64,000 nt of DNA, taken from contig MARA01000003.1 of assembly GCA_001792895.1 (NCBI GenBank), forward strand, positions 496,001 to 560,000. Reading direction: 5' to 3'. Under the pieces are notes generated by a model that was not told where the DNA came from, made no database searches, and saw only the letters and a list, made by a program, of their open reading frames with translations. This document shows positions 23,949-35,163 of this stretch, one piece after another. This DNA is from Lentinus brumalis (taxonomy: Eukaryota; Basidiomycota; Agaricomycetes; Polyporales; Polyporaceae). Position numbers and translations under genes: made by a program. The stretch's first letter is position 1; the number at the start of each line of letters is the position of its first letter.

Positions 23949-26900
23949 TCAGCTGGTGATGCGCTTCTCTGCAAGTCCAGAGGCCTCCGCCGTTAGCGGC
24001 CTCTGCACAAGCTTCTGCGCCTCAACTGCCATGTCTTCTGATGTGCTCCGTATCGTGATGCGAGACAGCTGAGGTCGGTGCATGAGTGTGAATTGAGATG
24101 AATGGAGCAAACGACGATACGCACCTTCGCCTCCCGATTTGGTTCTAGCCGCAGCAAGCACCCAACCTTCCCATCCACCGCGGTGTGCAGAATGCTAGCT
24201 CCCACAACGTTACTCGGGTTGGGATCGACGCCTTCCAACACCTGGAACCCATAACCTGATACGACCTGCCTCTGTCTTGCGACGTCGATGTGTCCAGTTG
24301 CGTCCAAAGCGATCGGAAAGACGCTTTGTGCCTCTCGTGGAGGACCGCCGATGAGCTTCCATCGCTCGAAGAAGTCTGTCGCGCCCAGCTTCACGCCCTC
24401 CAGGAACTTCGTAATCACGATGGGAATGCGCACAGCGATCGTCTGGTGCGAACCAGCGAGGAAGGAGACGACGAGGATGGGTGGCGTCTTGAAGAGCTTC
24501 TTGCACTCGACCTGGATGATCTGCTGGATCTGCGTCCGCGGCGCGAGGGTGCTGGGAGCAATCTTCACGAATGACACTGAGAGTGCCTCGGGTTCCTCGT
24601 TGTGCAGTGTCGTGGTGAACGACGTGAGGGGAGCGGACATCTTGTTCCCGACATACACCGCCACCTGGCCGAGAGTACCGTGGTACCGTGACTTGAGACC
24701 GACCTGAATCTGGACATCCTCGTAAAGTACGCCCTCCGCGGAGTACAGAAGCTTGTCGAACCACCGGTCGACATTGGGTCCAACGGTGAGACGAGGGATG
24801 CCCTTCTCGGCGAGGGCAGCTGAGGGGTCCATGGCGGTCGGGGAGGAGGTGAGGTCGAGGCCGATGAGGGAGCTGGTGATGTCGGAGGAAATGTCGCCCG
24901 TGGCAGATGGGATCGTTCCGTTCGTCTCCACTTTGGTAGTTGGTTTGCGCAGCAGCTTGGACGGCTGACGTGCAAGGTTCGTTTCCTTGTCGCCAATCGT
25001 CCAGGTTCGCTTGTCTTCGGTGTCACCCTGCTTCTTATGAAGACGGTTGAGAAGCGCGCTCTCGCGTGGAGGGAAGGGAGGAATCTCTTCGCAGACGTTC
25101 TGTAGCAGCTCGTCTTCCTCTGGTCGGAGGGCAAGCGCATAGAACTCGCATGCTCGCTGCTGTAGCTCGACGTCCAAGACATGTCGGTAGCGATCGAAGA
25201 CGTTGACCAGTTGGGGCTTAATCTCTGGGAAGATGTTGACCCACTTGATGTAAGTCGAAAGGAGGAGGGCACGGGTCGGCGCCATGCAGAACTGCGACTT
25301 CGAGTGGAGAACCTGAAACTGCTCGATGGGACTGTACCCGGGTTCGTTGGCGATGAGATGACCATATTCGCCCAGGATGTAGCCTGGAGAAAGGTGAGGT
25401 CTACGAAGGAAGTCGCAGCGTGACAGTGACTTACCGCCAATCTTCACCAAGCTCTCATGCGATGACGGCGACTTCAAGTACTCCATGACGACTTTGGCGG
25501 CATATGCTTGTAGGTCCTCCGTATTCGTCACGATCTGCACTACACGGTACCAGACCTCCTCTCCCACATGGTCTCCCGCGGCGCTCAGAAGCTCCAGGAT
25601 GGTGTCAACGTACCACTTGTACGTGTTCGCGTACTTCTCCGTCAAAATAGCGATTTTGAGCACCATCTCTTCCCGAAGACCGTAGTCGGCGACCTTCAAG
25701 TACCTCAGGAGTTCGCCCACCACAAGCTCCGAGTTGTCTGTGTCGCACATACTGTAGAGGAGGTCGAGCGCACGGCGACGGACGGAAATATCCTTGTCGC
25801 GCAGGGAGAGTATGATCGTGCCTTGGTGCTTCTTGATCGCCGCTAAGTTGTCCGTGCGTGCGGCAAGATGAGCCATCGTGTCTAGACCGAGATAACGGAC
25901 ATTCGTCTCTTTCGAGCTTATGAACCGAGCAAGGAGGACCGCAGCCGTGTTGACCAATGGAGAGCTGGTGTCAATATGAATCGCAAGGCTGATAGCCTCG
26001 AAGAGTATGGCATGCTGGGCATTGTTGTGCTGTACATTCCGTGACGGCTCATTGCAGTTGTTCATGACGGTCTGCAGAACCTCCTGCAACATTGTCTGGA
26101 TGGTGGGATCCTCTGGAAGACGCTTGTTAGGAGGTCATCAGGATCGAGTGTATCGTCATGCGGACATGCCTGGTGGAGGGTAGTACTGCAGGAGACGCAG
26201 AAGTTTAACCTGCAGCCAAGGTATGGGGACCTTGTAATACGCGTAGGTTGCTGCGTACTCATGTTCAACCACGAGCTGATTCTCTTCAGTCAAGAGCATG
26301 TTCCGAGCGCAGGGAGGAGTTTACTCACGCGATTCAGCCTGTCTACGGCCTTCTGGTAACAGACCGCGAATGCATCGAGGTGATCTTGAGCCAGTGCCAT
26401 GATCAGGCTGGTGACACTCAGCACTACGCCCTAGACACGCGTTAGGACGACGCCCAAAGTACTTATGTAGATCCTTACGAGGTCTGGGTCATCCATAATT
26501 GACACTATACGTAAGGCCCATTCCTTCGCAGGGATGACGTCGGGGTGTTTTCGGTATAGACGAAGAAGCGTTAAGGCGGCTTTCTTCCGGACGAAGTTCT
26601 GGGAAGTTCTGACGCGGTCATGAGCATTACAAAACAACAGCCGGCGCACAAATGTAGGCCACTCACGGTGAGATTAAGAGTCTGTGCACATCCTCCGCAA
26701 GCGCCTCCGCCATTTCCTGACCGCCGACATTCGCAATCGCGTGAAGTGCCAAACAGTTGTGAATCTCATTGTTGTCGTTAAGGTCCTTGCGAATGGAGTT
26801 GACAACCAAGCGAAGGAAGTCCGAGTTCTCGTGCATGAGCAGTGTCACGGCAAGGTAACCCTAGACACTCGGATGAACAGCTGCAATGGTGGTAGCACGG

Positions 26901-27337
26901 CCTGGATGCTCACAATCTGCTTCTCGCTATACTTTGAGCTAGATATCAGGTTGACGGCCTCCATGTGGCCTACGTCGACCTTGTATCCGAGGATGTAGGT
27001 GAAGATGACCTTCGCTACATATCTACCGTGCAGAGACCATAAGTACAATCCCAGGGAGGAACTAAAGTAGATGCCACAAGCTCACTTCTTCTTCTGGTAC
27101 CCATCCAGGTTCCCATCTACCACAGTTCAAGACCCAAACGTCTAACACATTCAAAGAACACACCTTTGAAACGTTTGCGGATATTCGCCATTTCCTTGTT
27201 AATGCGCTTCTCCTCCAGCTCCCTGACCCGTGCCCCACGGATGTCCGCGATGAACTAGACCCAATTTGTGAACAAGCAGACCACAGAAAGCCGAGGTGAG
27301 ATCGCACCTGGGTCAGGCCTCGCATATTAGTCGCCAT
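23949..27337 (-). CDS. AP-2 adaptor complex subunit alpha (alpha-adaptin)
   Basis: Large subunit of the clathrin adaptor AP-2, which recruits cargo and clathrin at the plasma membrane during endocytosis. The start at 27337 reads [10 protein letters not shown] and splices into FIADIRGAR, then [13 protein letters not shown], the canonical alpha-adaptin N-terminus. The next exons read [20 protein letters not shown] and KYSEKQI. The HEAT-like trunk continues in a long exon (about 25430-26090, e.g. [20 protein letters not shown]). A hinge of low complexity is followed by the appendage: [20 protein letters not shown], then [16 protein letters not shown] at about 24340. The last exon reads [20 protein letters not shown] and ends ...AEKRITS at the TGA 23949-23951, after an intron of roughly 55 nt. 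The estimated length is 930-960 residues, normal for the family. Confidence 0.93.
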
Positions 27338-27765
27338 GGTGGTATATTGTCAATGTGGGTAACTTGACGCAGGATGTCGTGAATTGAACAGAAAGCAAGA
27401 TATACAGCGTATCGGAGCAGCGCGTTCACAAAGCCAGAGCCGTTATAGAGATAGAACAGACAGCCCACGGTAGCTCATGAGCAGGGCAAGACCGTCGAGT
27501 GCGGGTGAGGAGAGCGGTGGACGAGAACTCAAGAGACGCGTATGAACACCGTTTCCCCGTTGCATCATCCTATGGCGTCACGTGGCTGGACGACGTACCA
27601 CGACTCGTTTCTCGGAGGATAATCTCTTTGAACTTTGGAGCATCGGCTTGTAGTGGTGAGCGAAGAATGTTTCCATTACACAATTAGGGAAAGAGAGCTA
27701 CTATTTAAATCCCGCTACAACGAGTAGGGCTGAACTTTCTTCTACCACCTGCACTAAAATCACCC
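27338..27765. other. Intergenic region, AP-2 alpha promoter side
   Basis: A gap of 428 bp between the start of AP-2 alpha and the stop of the helicase, both on the minus strand. I see no coding exon or clear promoter element. Confidence 0.45.
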
Positions 27766-30700
27766 TCACCGCCTCGACAATCGACTGGGGGTGCTCGGCC
27801 TCGACGAGTAGGCCGACCCAACGTGGTGCGGTGTGGAATATCCCGACCGAGACCCACCGCTGTAGGGTGTGAAAGGCAACCGCGACGACAACAGAGAGGG
27901 AGAGTCCATGGGAGTACCCGGCCGAGAGTTTGACCGGGACTGTATCGCGACACGGTACGAGCTGTAGTGCTTGAGGATGCGGACGAGGTCCATCGTCATG
28001 AGGTCAAGGTCCTTCATCTCCGTGTCCGTCAACGGGACGTTCGTCAAATCGTCCTCCTCCTCATCGCCCGACTCGTCCTCCCGTCCTTCCTCGTATGTAA
28101 GCGGTTTCTTCTGGAATTGCGCCTTACGCTGCCGGGTGGCGATTATACCCTGGAAGACACGTAACATGCAGTCTTCCATCATCACCTTCAACCGCTCGAG
28201 ATCGTCCAGAACGTCCGGTCGACCAATAACAGGCAGCCACTCGTCGCACTCGAGGCCGCGTTGTGTGACCGCAATGCGGTAGGCACCGAAGAGGATGTAC
28301 GTGAGGGGGTCGAGACGCGTAGTGGCCACGAGATACTTCTCTCCGCCCTGTGAGGTAGAAATGTTCTGTCGCTTCTCGGCGTACGCGACGATCTGCTTCT
28401 CGATGTGGGGGTGGTCGCCTCCGTGGGGCATCTCCCGCTTGCGGTGATTGACACTCGATGGGTGGATGATCACAACCTTGAGGACAAGATGAGACTCGTC
28501 ATACCAGAGAAGATGATTTCGACAACATACCTTGTCCACAGCCGTCCGGTATGTCCTCTCCCCTGTCCGGATAGCGAACTTCGGCTGACATGCAATCGCA
28601 ATCAGCCCAGCCAACAGCGGCAGAGAATCCCCGTTCTCGTTCAGCTGTTGAGGAAGCGGGGGAATCTCCCTTCGCCGCACACCCGGTGGGACGTATGGGA
28701 GCTTTCCGCCTGCAGAGACGTCGACGACGCCAACGTCGTAGAGGGCCTTCAGCAAATGGTCCTTGACCTTCGCGATGTTCATGAGCGTCGGCTTCGACAG
28801 GAAGTTGTCTGAGCAGAACCGGTTCGCAGAGACATAATGGCCCTGGCTCTGAAGCGCCCACCACTCGCGATACGCGCGGAGGGCGGCGAGAAGGTCGGAA
28901 CGGAACTCCTCAGGTGTCCACGAGTTCTTCTTCGCCTGTGCCTCAGCCTTGAGGTGCATAGGTGCCACGAAGGGTTCGCGCGCACCCATCATAGCTGCGA
29001 GCGTGAGCGCGGAGTCCAGGCAGCGGAAGAATGAACCGAAAAGGACGAGACGACCGAGGCGCGGGTCGACAGGAAGCTGCAAGAGCACGCTTCCCAGCGA
29101 CGTGAGGTTGTTGTTTGGATCGAGCGCACCGACCATGTGCAACGACTGGATCGCGGCCTCGATGCGCTCGGGGGCGGGCGGCTCGATAGTCGCCGCGAGG
29201 ACCTCCTCGATCGTCATTCCAGGGAAGTTGAGCGCCTTGACGTGCATGACAACGTTCTCGAGGTCCACACGCTTCATCTCGACCGTCTGATGCGGTTGAA
29301 GGTGCTCGGCGTGCTCACGGCTGAGGATGCCGAAGTATTCTCCAGGACGGTGACGACCTGCACGGCCGGCACGCTGGTTCAAGTTCGACGAGCCGACCCA
29401 TGCAGAAACGAGGTTAGAGATGTGGCGGGAAGGGTCGTAACGCTGCTCCTTGATACGAGCGGTGTCAATGACATACACGACGTCAGGAATGGTGACGGAT
29501 GTTTCGGCGATGTTCGTAGAGAGGATGATGCGGCGGACACCGGCCGGAGGCGGGTCGAAGATCGCTTGCTGTTCGGCGACGGGGATGGAGGAGTGGAGAA
29601 GGTGGATGCTAAACTTGCTCGTATCCGAGAAGTTGAATCCAAAGGATTTCGACCTGTCAGACTCAGTCAGGGTCCTCCTGACAGCAGAGATATCGTCCCA
29701 GCCGGGCAGGAAGACGAGCACATGGCCGTCTTGCGACCGCTTTAGGACATGAGCGATGGTTAAGGCGATGAGGGGGACAGGTAGCTCGAGATCATCAGTA
29801 TCGCGAGTGTGCTCACGAAGCACGGGGGTAGGAGCACGGGAGGAGGATAACGAAGGCGGGACTCCAGGGGCGTCATGTCCCAGTTCCTGTCTCAGGTACT
29901 TGCGAACAGACTCTTCCCTGAACACCCAGGAAGTCTGAGGATCCGAGGAAAGCTGAGGCACGAAGTCGTCCAGGAAGTGCTTCTCCACAGGGTACGCGCG
30001 ACCTGGTATCTCGACGACGCCTGCAGGATTGCCCTGCTGGTCGGGGAAGTACGTTCTGAACAGCGTGGAGTCAATGGTGGCGCTCATGAGCACGATCTTG
30101 ATAGGCTTGTTCTGAGCGCGCCGTTCGGCGAGTAACCGCTTCAGGACGACGAGCATGAGATCGATATCGACATCGCGCTCGTGCACCTCGTCGACAATGA
30201 TATGAGTGACCTCGTCCATACTCCGCCGAGAGGACGTCTCCAACAGCGCGCTCTGCATCTTGCGCAGGAACACACCGGTGGTGCAGTATGTGATCGAGCC
30301 GTGGTCTTCCGGAAGCTTCGACTCGAACCGGACCTGGTACCCAACCGTTCCCCGTCCACCACAGGACTCGCCTCTTTCCTTGGCGACACGCTCTGCGACA
30401 CTGATGGCTGCGATACGACGAGGCTGAGTACAGATGATGTTGCACTTCGCGCCCTCTCCGCGGTCGATCCACTGGTCGAGGAGCAGTTGCGGAATCTGAG
30501 TCGTCTTGCCGGAACCCGTCGCTGCCATACAAATGGTGACGTCGTGCTCATCGACGTGCTTGAGCAGCTCCTCCGACTTCGTGAATACGGGGAGGGATGC
30601 GCGAGTGTTGCGGATGGACTCCAGTTCGGGGTTGGTCAGATAGGCCTGGCGGCGAGTCTGCAGTTGCTGTGACTTCTCCCGGAGGAGCGCCTCGGATGCG

Positions 30701-31939
30701 GGAGGCCGGCGGTACGAGGAGGCGGCTTGGTTTTGCTGTACCTGATCTCCGTCCTTGGTCGCCCGGATGGTAGGCCTGTTCCGGTATAGCGAGCTCCGCT
30801 TGATGTCCTCCTTCAGGCTGTCAATCTTGTCCTGTAGGACGTCGTCGGCCTGTAGAAGCACAGTGGGGGCCATGCCAAGGTCCTTGCCCGTCTTGACGTC
30901 GCGCAAGAACTCCTGCCAGATTTCGGGGTCGCACTTCTCCAGATATTGTACCACGTCGGTGTAGCACCTCATCATGGCGTCCTTCTTGTTAGTACCCTTC
31001 CCAAACCCGATGCGGCGATCTCCAACAATCATGTCGGCCTGCCACGGACCACGGGTTGGCTGGGCGTAGACGATATCCGGCTTCGCGAAGCGGAAACGCC
31101 GACAATAGTAGTCCATGAAGTGGCGGGCCTGCTCGTAGTTGACCACGGTCCCATCTGACAGAGTCGTCTCCAGAGGCGCTGGCTCTTCCTTCTTCTTCTC
31201 CAACTTCACCCCAAAGTCACTTGTGAGCACCCAGTAGAACGTATATGTGCAGAAAGTCACATACCGCGCCTCTCGCATCCAATTGGTATAAGGCAGACAG
31301 GGCAGCGAGGTTCTCTGCGGCCTTACGGTTTGCGCTGTCACCAACTCCAGTGATGTCCCCATTCTCATGCTTGACGGTGACTGTAGATCTGTTCGCAGAG
31401 ATCAGAAACTGTCCGGCGGCGACAACGTGCGATGCATACCTCCAGACAGCCTGGTCATTTCCATCAACGATAACTTGAGAAGTCTGGAAGTTCATCTGCT
31501 CGCCGGTCGATGTGATGTAGTTGCTGAGCGGAGACTTGGGATTTGACTCGTGGGCCTTTTTCAACGGTTTTGTGCGATATGTGCTGGTGATGTATTGCTC
31601 GTCATGTAGCGGCCCGGGGACGATCGGAAAACGAGACTCTCTCTGCTTCTTCCTGCCACCCCGCCCGCCGCTTGAAACATTGTTCTTGTGCGCCCGAGCA
31701 AGGAGGGAAGACCCAGCACCACCGCGGTTTGAGCGAGGGTGGTAGCGTTCTTGTTGAGACATGTATGAGGAGCCGGAGGAGAAGTTGTCGCCTCTAGGGA
31801 TCTTGGCAGGTGGTTCTTCGGCTGAGGGAGAACGGGAAGTACGTTTTGGAGAGGCAGCCCGAGACTGCTGGTGGTAGGAACGGAAGGACGAGGAAGCCGC
31901 AGACGTCGAAAGAGGAGAAGATGAGTTCTTCGAGGGCAT
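27766..31939 (-). CDS. DExH-box RNA helicase with N-terminal dsRNA-binding-like region (DHX9/DHX36/DHX57 type)
   Basis: An ATP-dependent RNA helicase of superfamily 2. The N-terminal exon starts at 31939 (MPSKNSSSPLSTS); an in-frame ATG lies 45 nt upstream. It has a Ser/Arg/Gly-rich leader and then a dsRBD-like segment (PLSNYITSTGEQMNF ... GVGDSANRKAAENLAALSAL). One intron near 31.2 kb joins it to a long exon. A second dsRBD-like segment (FRFAKPDIVYAQPTRGPWQA) precedes the helicase core: motif I AATGSGKTTQIPQ, motif Ia TQPRRIAAISVAERVA, motif II DEVHER, motif III MSATID, motif V STNIAETSVTIPDV and motif VI QRAGRAGR. Downstream are the winged-helix/HA2 region (QLPVDPRLGRLVLFGSFFRC) and the OB-like domain. 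A Ser-rich tail ends ...SRLSRR at 27766. The length is about 1,420 residues. The exact orthologue is uncertain. Confidence 0.92.
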
Positions 31940-32402
31940 TAGAGGGAGGCCGCGCCTTAGTCTGAGTATATAGCCAAAGCGCATAAGGATCTGATCAGGA
32001 CAGACGGATCTGCCACGGCGAGGAGGGTAAATGTAATCTGACGGTTTTGAGCGAAAAGCTGCACAGACCTAGGGACCTCCTCCTGGTTCAATCCTTGTCT
32101 GTAGCCTGGCAGTCGGACAGCTTTTGGGCGAGCCGATGTGCAGGCGGGTGTAGAGGACGGGAGCGGGGGTGGAACAGCAAGCGACTTGGTCGTGCAAGAG
32201 GCAGGACAAGAGTCTCGCAGGCGCCCCCGCCTGCATATTCGCGGGAAAATGCCGACGCCGGATTTGGCATTTTTGGCGTCAGTCACAAGTCAGACATGTT
32301 CTTGCAATGTTCTTGTGCCAGTGAGTGCGAAGTCGACCGTCACTTGGATGTGAGAAGAGTGTGGTCTATAGTGCCCCTGCAGGCTAGCGGTACATGTCTA
32401 CT
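31940..32402. other. Intergenic region upstream of the helicase
   Basis: A gap of 463 bp between the helicase start and the HSCB stop, both on the minus strand. It contains no recognisable exon and presumably holds the helicase promoter. Confidence 0.45.
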
Positions 32403-33265
32403 CTAGTGATCATGGACAACAGCGGGCCAAGCTGCAGCCGCAGACTCTATACCTTGCAGATACTTCAGCTTGATCGCCGCCGTTCGAAGTGCCTCCCAGT
32501 CTTTCGCCCCTGCGAGCTGTTCGATCTCCCGCAGAATTTCTTGAATCTTGGCTGCATATCGCCATGAGCTCACTAGGCATATCTCAAAGTCAAGCTACCC
32601 ACCGTCGTTCTGTGCCCGGATCTCAGCGACCTCTTCCGCGGATTCAGCATTTGCCAGCCCTTCCCGTGCCTCCATAATTTCCATGAGAAGCCCCATATCG
32701 TCCAGCTTGTCCGTCTCCTCCCCCGCGTACCCTTCTCGCGCCAGGATGTACTCGACTCGCCTGAGCGGGTTGGAAAGCTTGTGGAGCGCTTCATTGACGC
32801 GAGAAGACATGGCTGCGGCGAGGGCCTGCTTCTCCTGCGAGGTGGTGCTGCGTCAGTCATCATCGCGCCGCTGCGGCAGTGATCACATACCGGAGGTTTG
32901 CCGACCCACCGGTCGGGATGCACGACTGCTTGCACCGCGCGGAGCTCATTCTTGATCTGCGGCACGTCCACAACGAAAGGATTTGGCTCGTATGAGGTGC
33001 CTAGCATCTCATGGTAGCTCATAGACTCTGATAGCGGCGCGATGTACGAGCACTTTGGGCAGACGGGGAGAGCGGTCGGCAGAGGTGTTGAACATGATGG
33101 GCATGTCCTGGGGCTAGACGACGCGTTGCTGTAGTGCCGTGCAGGACTCCCTACCAGGGTGGTACGGTGTGGCCTATGCTGCAGAGCCAAACGTGTTCCG
33201 GCTGCCCTGGGGAGAGAAACGCGAGCGCGAGCGCAGAAGGACGTGTATACGCGTAGACGCAGCAT
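32403..33265 (-). CDS. HSCB: HSCB/Jac1-type J-domain co-chaperone for Fe-S cluster assembly
   Basis: A mitochondrial J-protein that delivers the Fe-S scaffold ISCU to its HSP70 and stimulates ATP hydrolysis. The start at 33265 gives an Arg-rich N-terminus (MLRLRVYTSFCARARVSLPR), as expected for a matrix targeting signal. Next come two CxxC pairs (TCPSCSTPLP ... VCPKCSY), a zinc-ribbon-like module also found in human HSCB. The J-domain has the essential HPD tripeptide (VVHPDRWVG) near 32905. The C-terminal helical ISCU-binding part (SRVNEALHKLSNPLRRVEYI, then LLMEIMEAREGL) follows an intron of about 60 nt. A second intron leads to the last exon, ending ...WPAVVHDH at the TAG 32403-32405. The length is about 245 residues. 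Its start codon lies only 86 bp from the divergent dysferlin-domain gene. Confidence 0.92.
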
Positions 33266-33351
33266 GACGGCGGTGAAGGTAGAAGTAGTGACGTCATGTG
33301 CTCAATCATAACTTGCGTGTCTGAGGCAGTTGCCGCTCTCCCTCCTTGACG
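33266..33351. promoter_or_regulatory. 86-bp bidirectional promoter, HSCB / dysferlin-domain gene
   Basis: The two start codons point away from each other and are separated by only 86 bp. Both 5' leaders and core promoters must be packed here or overlap the neighbouring coding sequence. No TATA box is seen. Confidence 0.55.
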
Positions 33352-34844
33352 ATGTCCGAGTCCCCATACCCTTCCTCTCCGGCTGGTCCGTCCTCTCTCA
33401 CTACGTCCCCGCCTCCGCCGCCGCCGCCGCCAGAGACCATTGAGAGGGACGACTACGCGGCGGCGGAGCAGGCTCGACAGCGCTTTCAACACAAGGGGTT
33501 CTTCTCCAGCATTTCGCTCCCCCATCTACCCCGCCGACACAAGTCCAAGTCACGGAGAAGAGATGCCTCACCCTCGCCATCGTCGATTGCCGAGCTTGAG
33601 CGATCCACATCTCTGCCTTCAGTCATACCTGAGCTCGTTAGCTTACACGAAGGGGACTCGTCCGCGGAGCTTGATGAGGACTACGGAAAGGATGTGTACA
33701 GATGGGCAGTGCTTTACGAGAACCAGAGAGGGTACGCGCGAATCGTCGGAAGATGTCGACGCGTATTACTGACTATGCATGCAGCGCCATGGTGTTCTCG
33801 ACGCCCTGCTACTCGCCACTAACACTTCTCCCTCTGGATCCACCTCCTTTCACTATCCCGACCGCTATCCGCTCTCCCAGGAAGAACCAGCCGACGGTCT
33901 CTATTGAGGACTATCCCCTGCCAGATGGGTCGTGGAAATGGGTCTCGCGGGCGTGGATGATCGACATGCGTGGCGATGGGCAGGTGCAGTACGATGGCTT
34001 CGAGTATAGCCGGTCCTTCCGCAGCAAGAAATGGGGACCAAACCCAGGCCTTATGAGCAACCGTGGACTCGTGCGGCGAAGGCGATGGCTCCGACTTATG
34101 ATGCGTCCGGCCCAGGTTCATCGTGACGAGGAGAGCACGTTTAGCGCGCCTAGCGGACTACTCTCAACCCTGCCGGAGTTCAAGCATAACGAGGAGGGTG
34201 CGACGAGACCACCGTCTGTGATGCTCACGCTGAGCGACAGCAGCATTGGGGCCAACGACGTTTGGAAGGGCGATGCGGGTGACTGGGACCGTTGTCACAT
34301 CGCTATGCGGCATCTTGACCGAGACGGGAGGAAGCTCGAGCTCTGGGCAAGCTGGCTTGGAGTTCCGGAGGCGGCACATCTCTCGCGTCCCACGTCGTGG
34401 GACCCGACGGTCATCCCTGTCGTCAAGCATCCACTACCAGAGACGTCCGGCCAATCTCCCGCGAGCAGTGCGGCGTCCAGCGACACGGGCCAGGCTGAAT
34501 TTGACAACCTCACAACTGACACCGGCGTCAGTGTCTCGCAGGCACCCAAGGAACACGTTGCTGCCGTTATCCGTACCCATGTGAGTCTGCCCTGTAAGGT
34601 CGTCTGTGGCGTCACCTACTGACCTCTAACCATCCATCAGGCTCATGACATATTGACTCTTTTCATATACCCGGACTCTCGCGCAAACTTTCTGTCACTT
34701 TTGGCCCGTGCCGGCTTGTTGGCTGATGCGCGCGCGGGGATCGGCGCATCAGACAGTGCGCGGATATTGGACTTTTGGAGTTATACCCAGAACTTGGAGG
34801 AGGAGGATGAGGCGATCGGCTCAGAGCATTCAATACACACATAG
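33352..34844 (+). CDS. Dysferlin/peroxin-domain (DysF) protein, TECPR1/Spo73/Pex23-like
   Basis: The protein starts MSESPYPSSPAGPSS at 33352, followed by a polyproline stretch and a basic segment (RRHKSKSRRRD). The DysF-N part reads KDVYRWAVLYENQRG. An intron (donor GTACGC at about 33733, acceptor near 33783) joins it to GAMVFSTPCYSPLTLLPLDP. The DysF-C signature is DGSWKWVSRAWMIDM ... YDGFEYSRSFRSKKWGP (about 33920-34050). The acidic and Ser-rich remainder, with another intron at about 34580-34640, ends ...SEHSIHT at 34844. No reticulon-like hydrophobic hairpin is visible, unlike Pex24/Pex30. It is therefore closer to soluble DysF proteins such as Spo73, which act in membrane-shape and lipid processes. 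The specific role is unknown. The length is about 460 residues. Confidence 0.82.
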
Positions 34845-35163
34845 GTACTCATTGATTGCTATATCGCCGCCTGTGATGCACCTGGGCGTTGGATGTCCGA
34901 CATAAGTACTTACTACTAACTAGTATCGCTGCCCTCACCTCTGAACTCAACCACCAGCGCTCAAAGCACGTCGGTTGCCTCATTGAGGCCGTCGTCCATC
35001 AATTGATGGCATGTGATATTGCTGGCGCTTCTGGGCGTATTCACGCTCGCGGAGGCTGAGCCTGGCTGAGCAGCCCTGAGCAGCCCCGCAAGTCGGCTCG
35101 CGCGCTGGCCATGTCTCTCTCCCCCCCTTCCTTTTCGCACCCGACCACATACGACATTCTGCC
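34845..35163. other. Intergenic region upstream of the TMEM135-like gene
   Basis: A 319-bp gap without a recognisable gene. It contains short imperfect GAGCAGCCC-type repeats at about 35060-35090 and a C/T-rich run (TCTCCCCCCCTTCC) about 50 bp before the next start, typical of basidiomycete promoters. Confidence 0.45.

Noticed and set aside
35030..35100. GAGCAGCCC-type repeats considered as a possible mobile-element end
   Set aside because: The repeat is very short and imperfect, without inverted ends, target duplication or transposase nearby.
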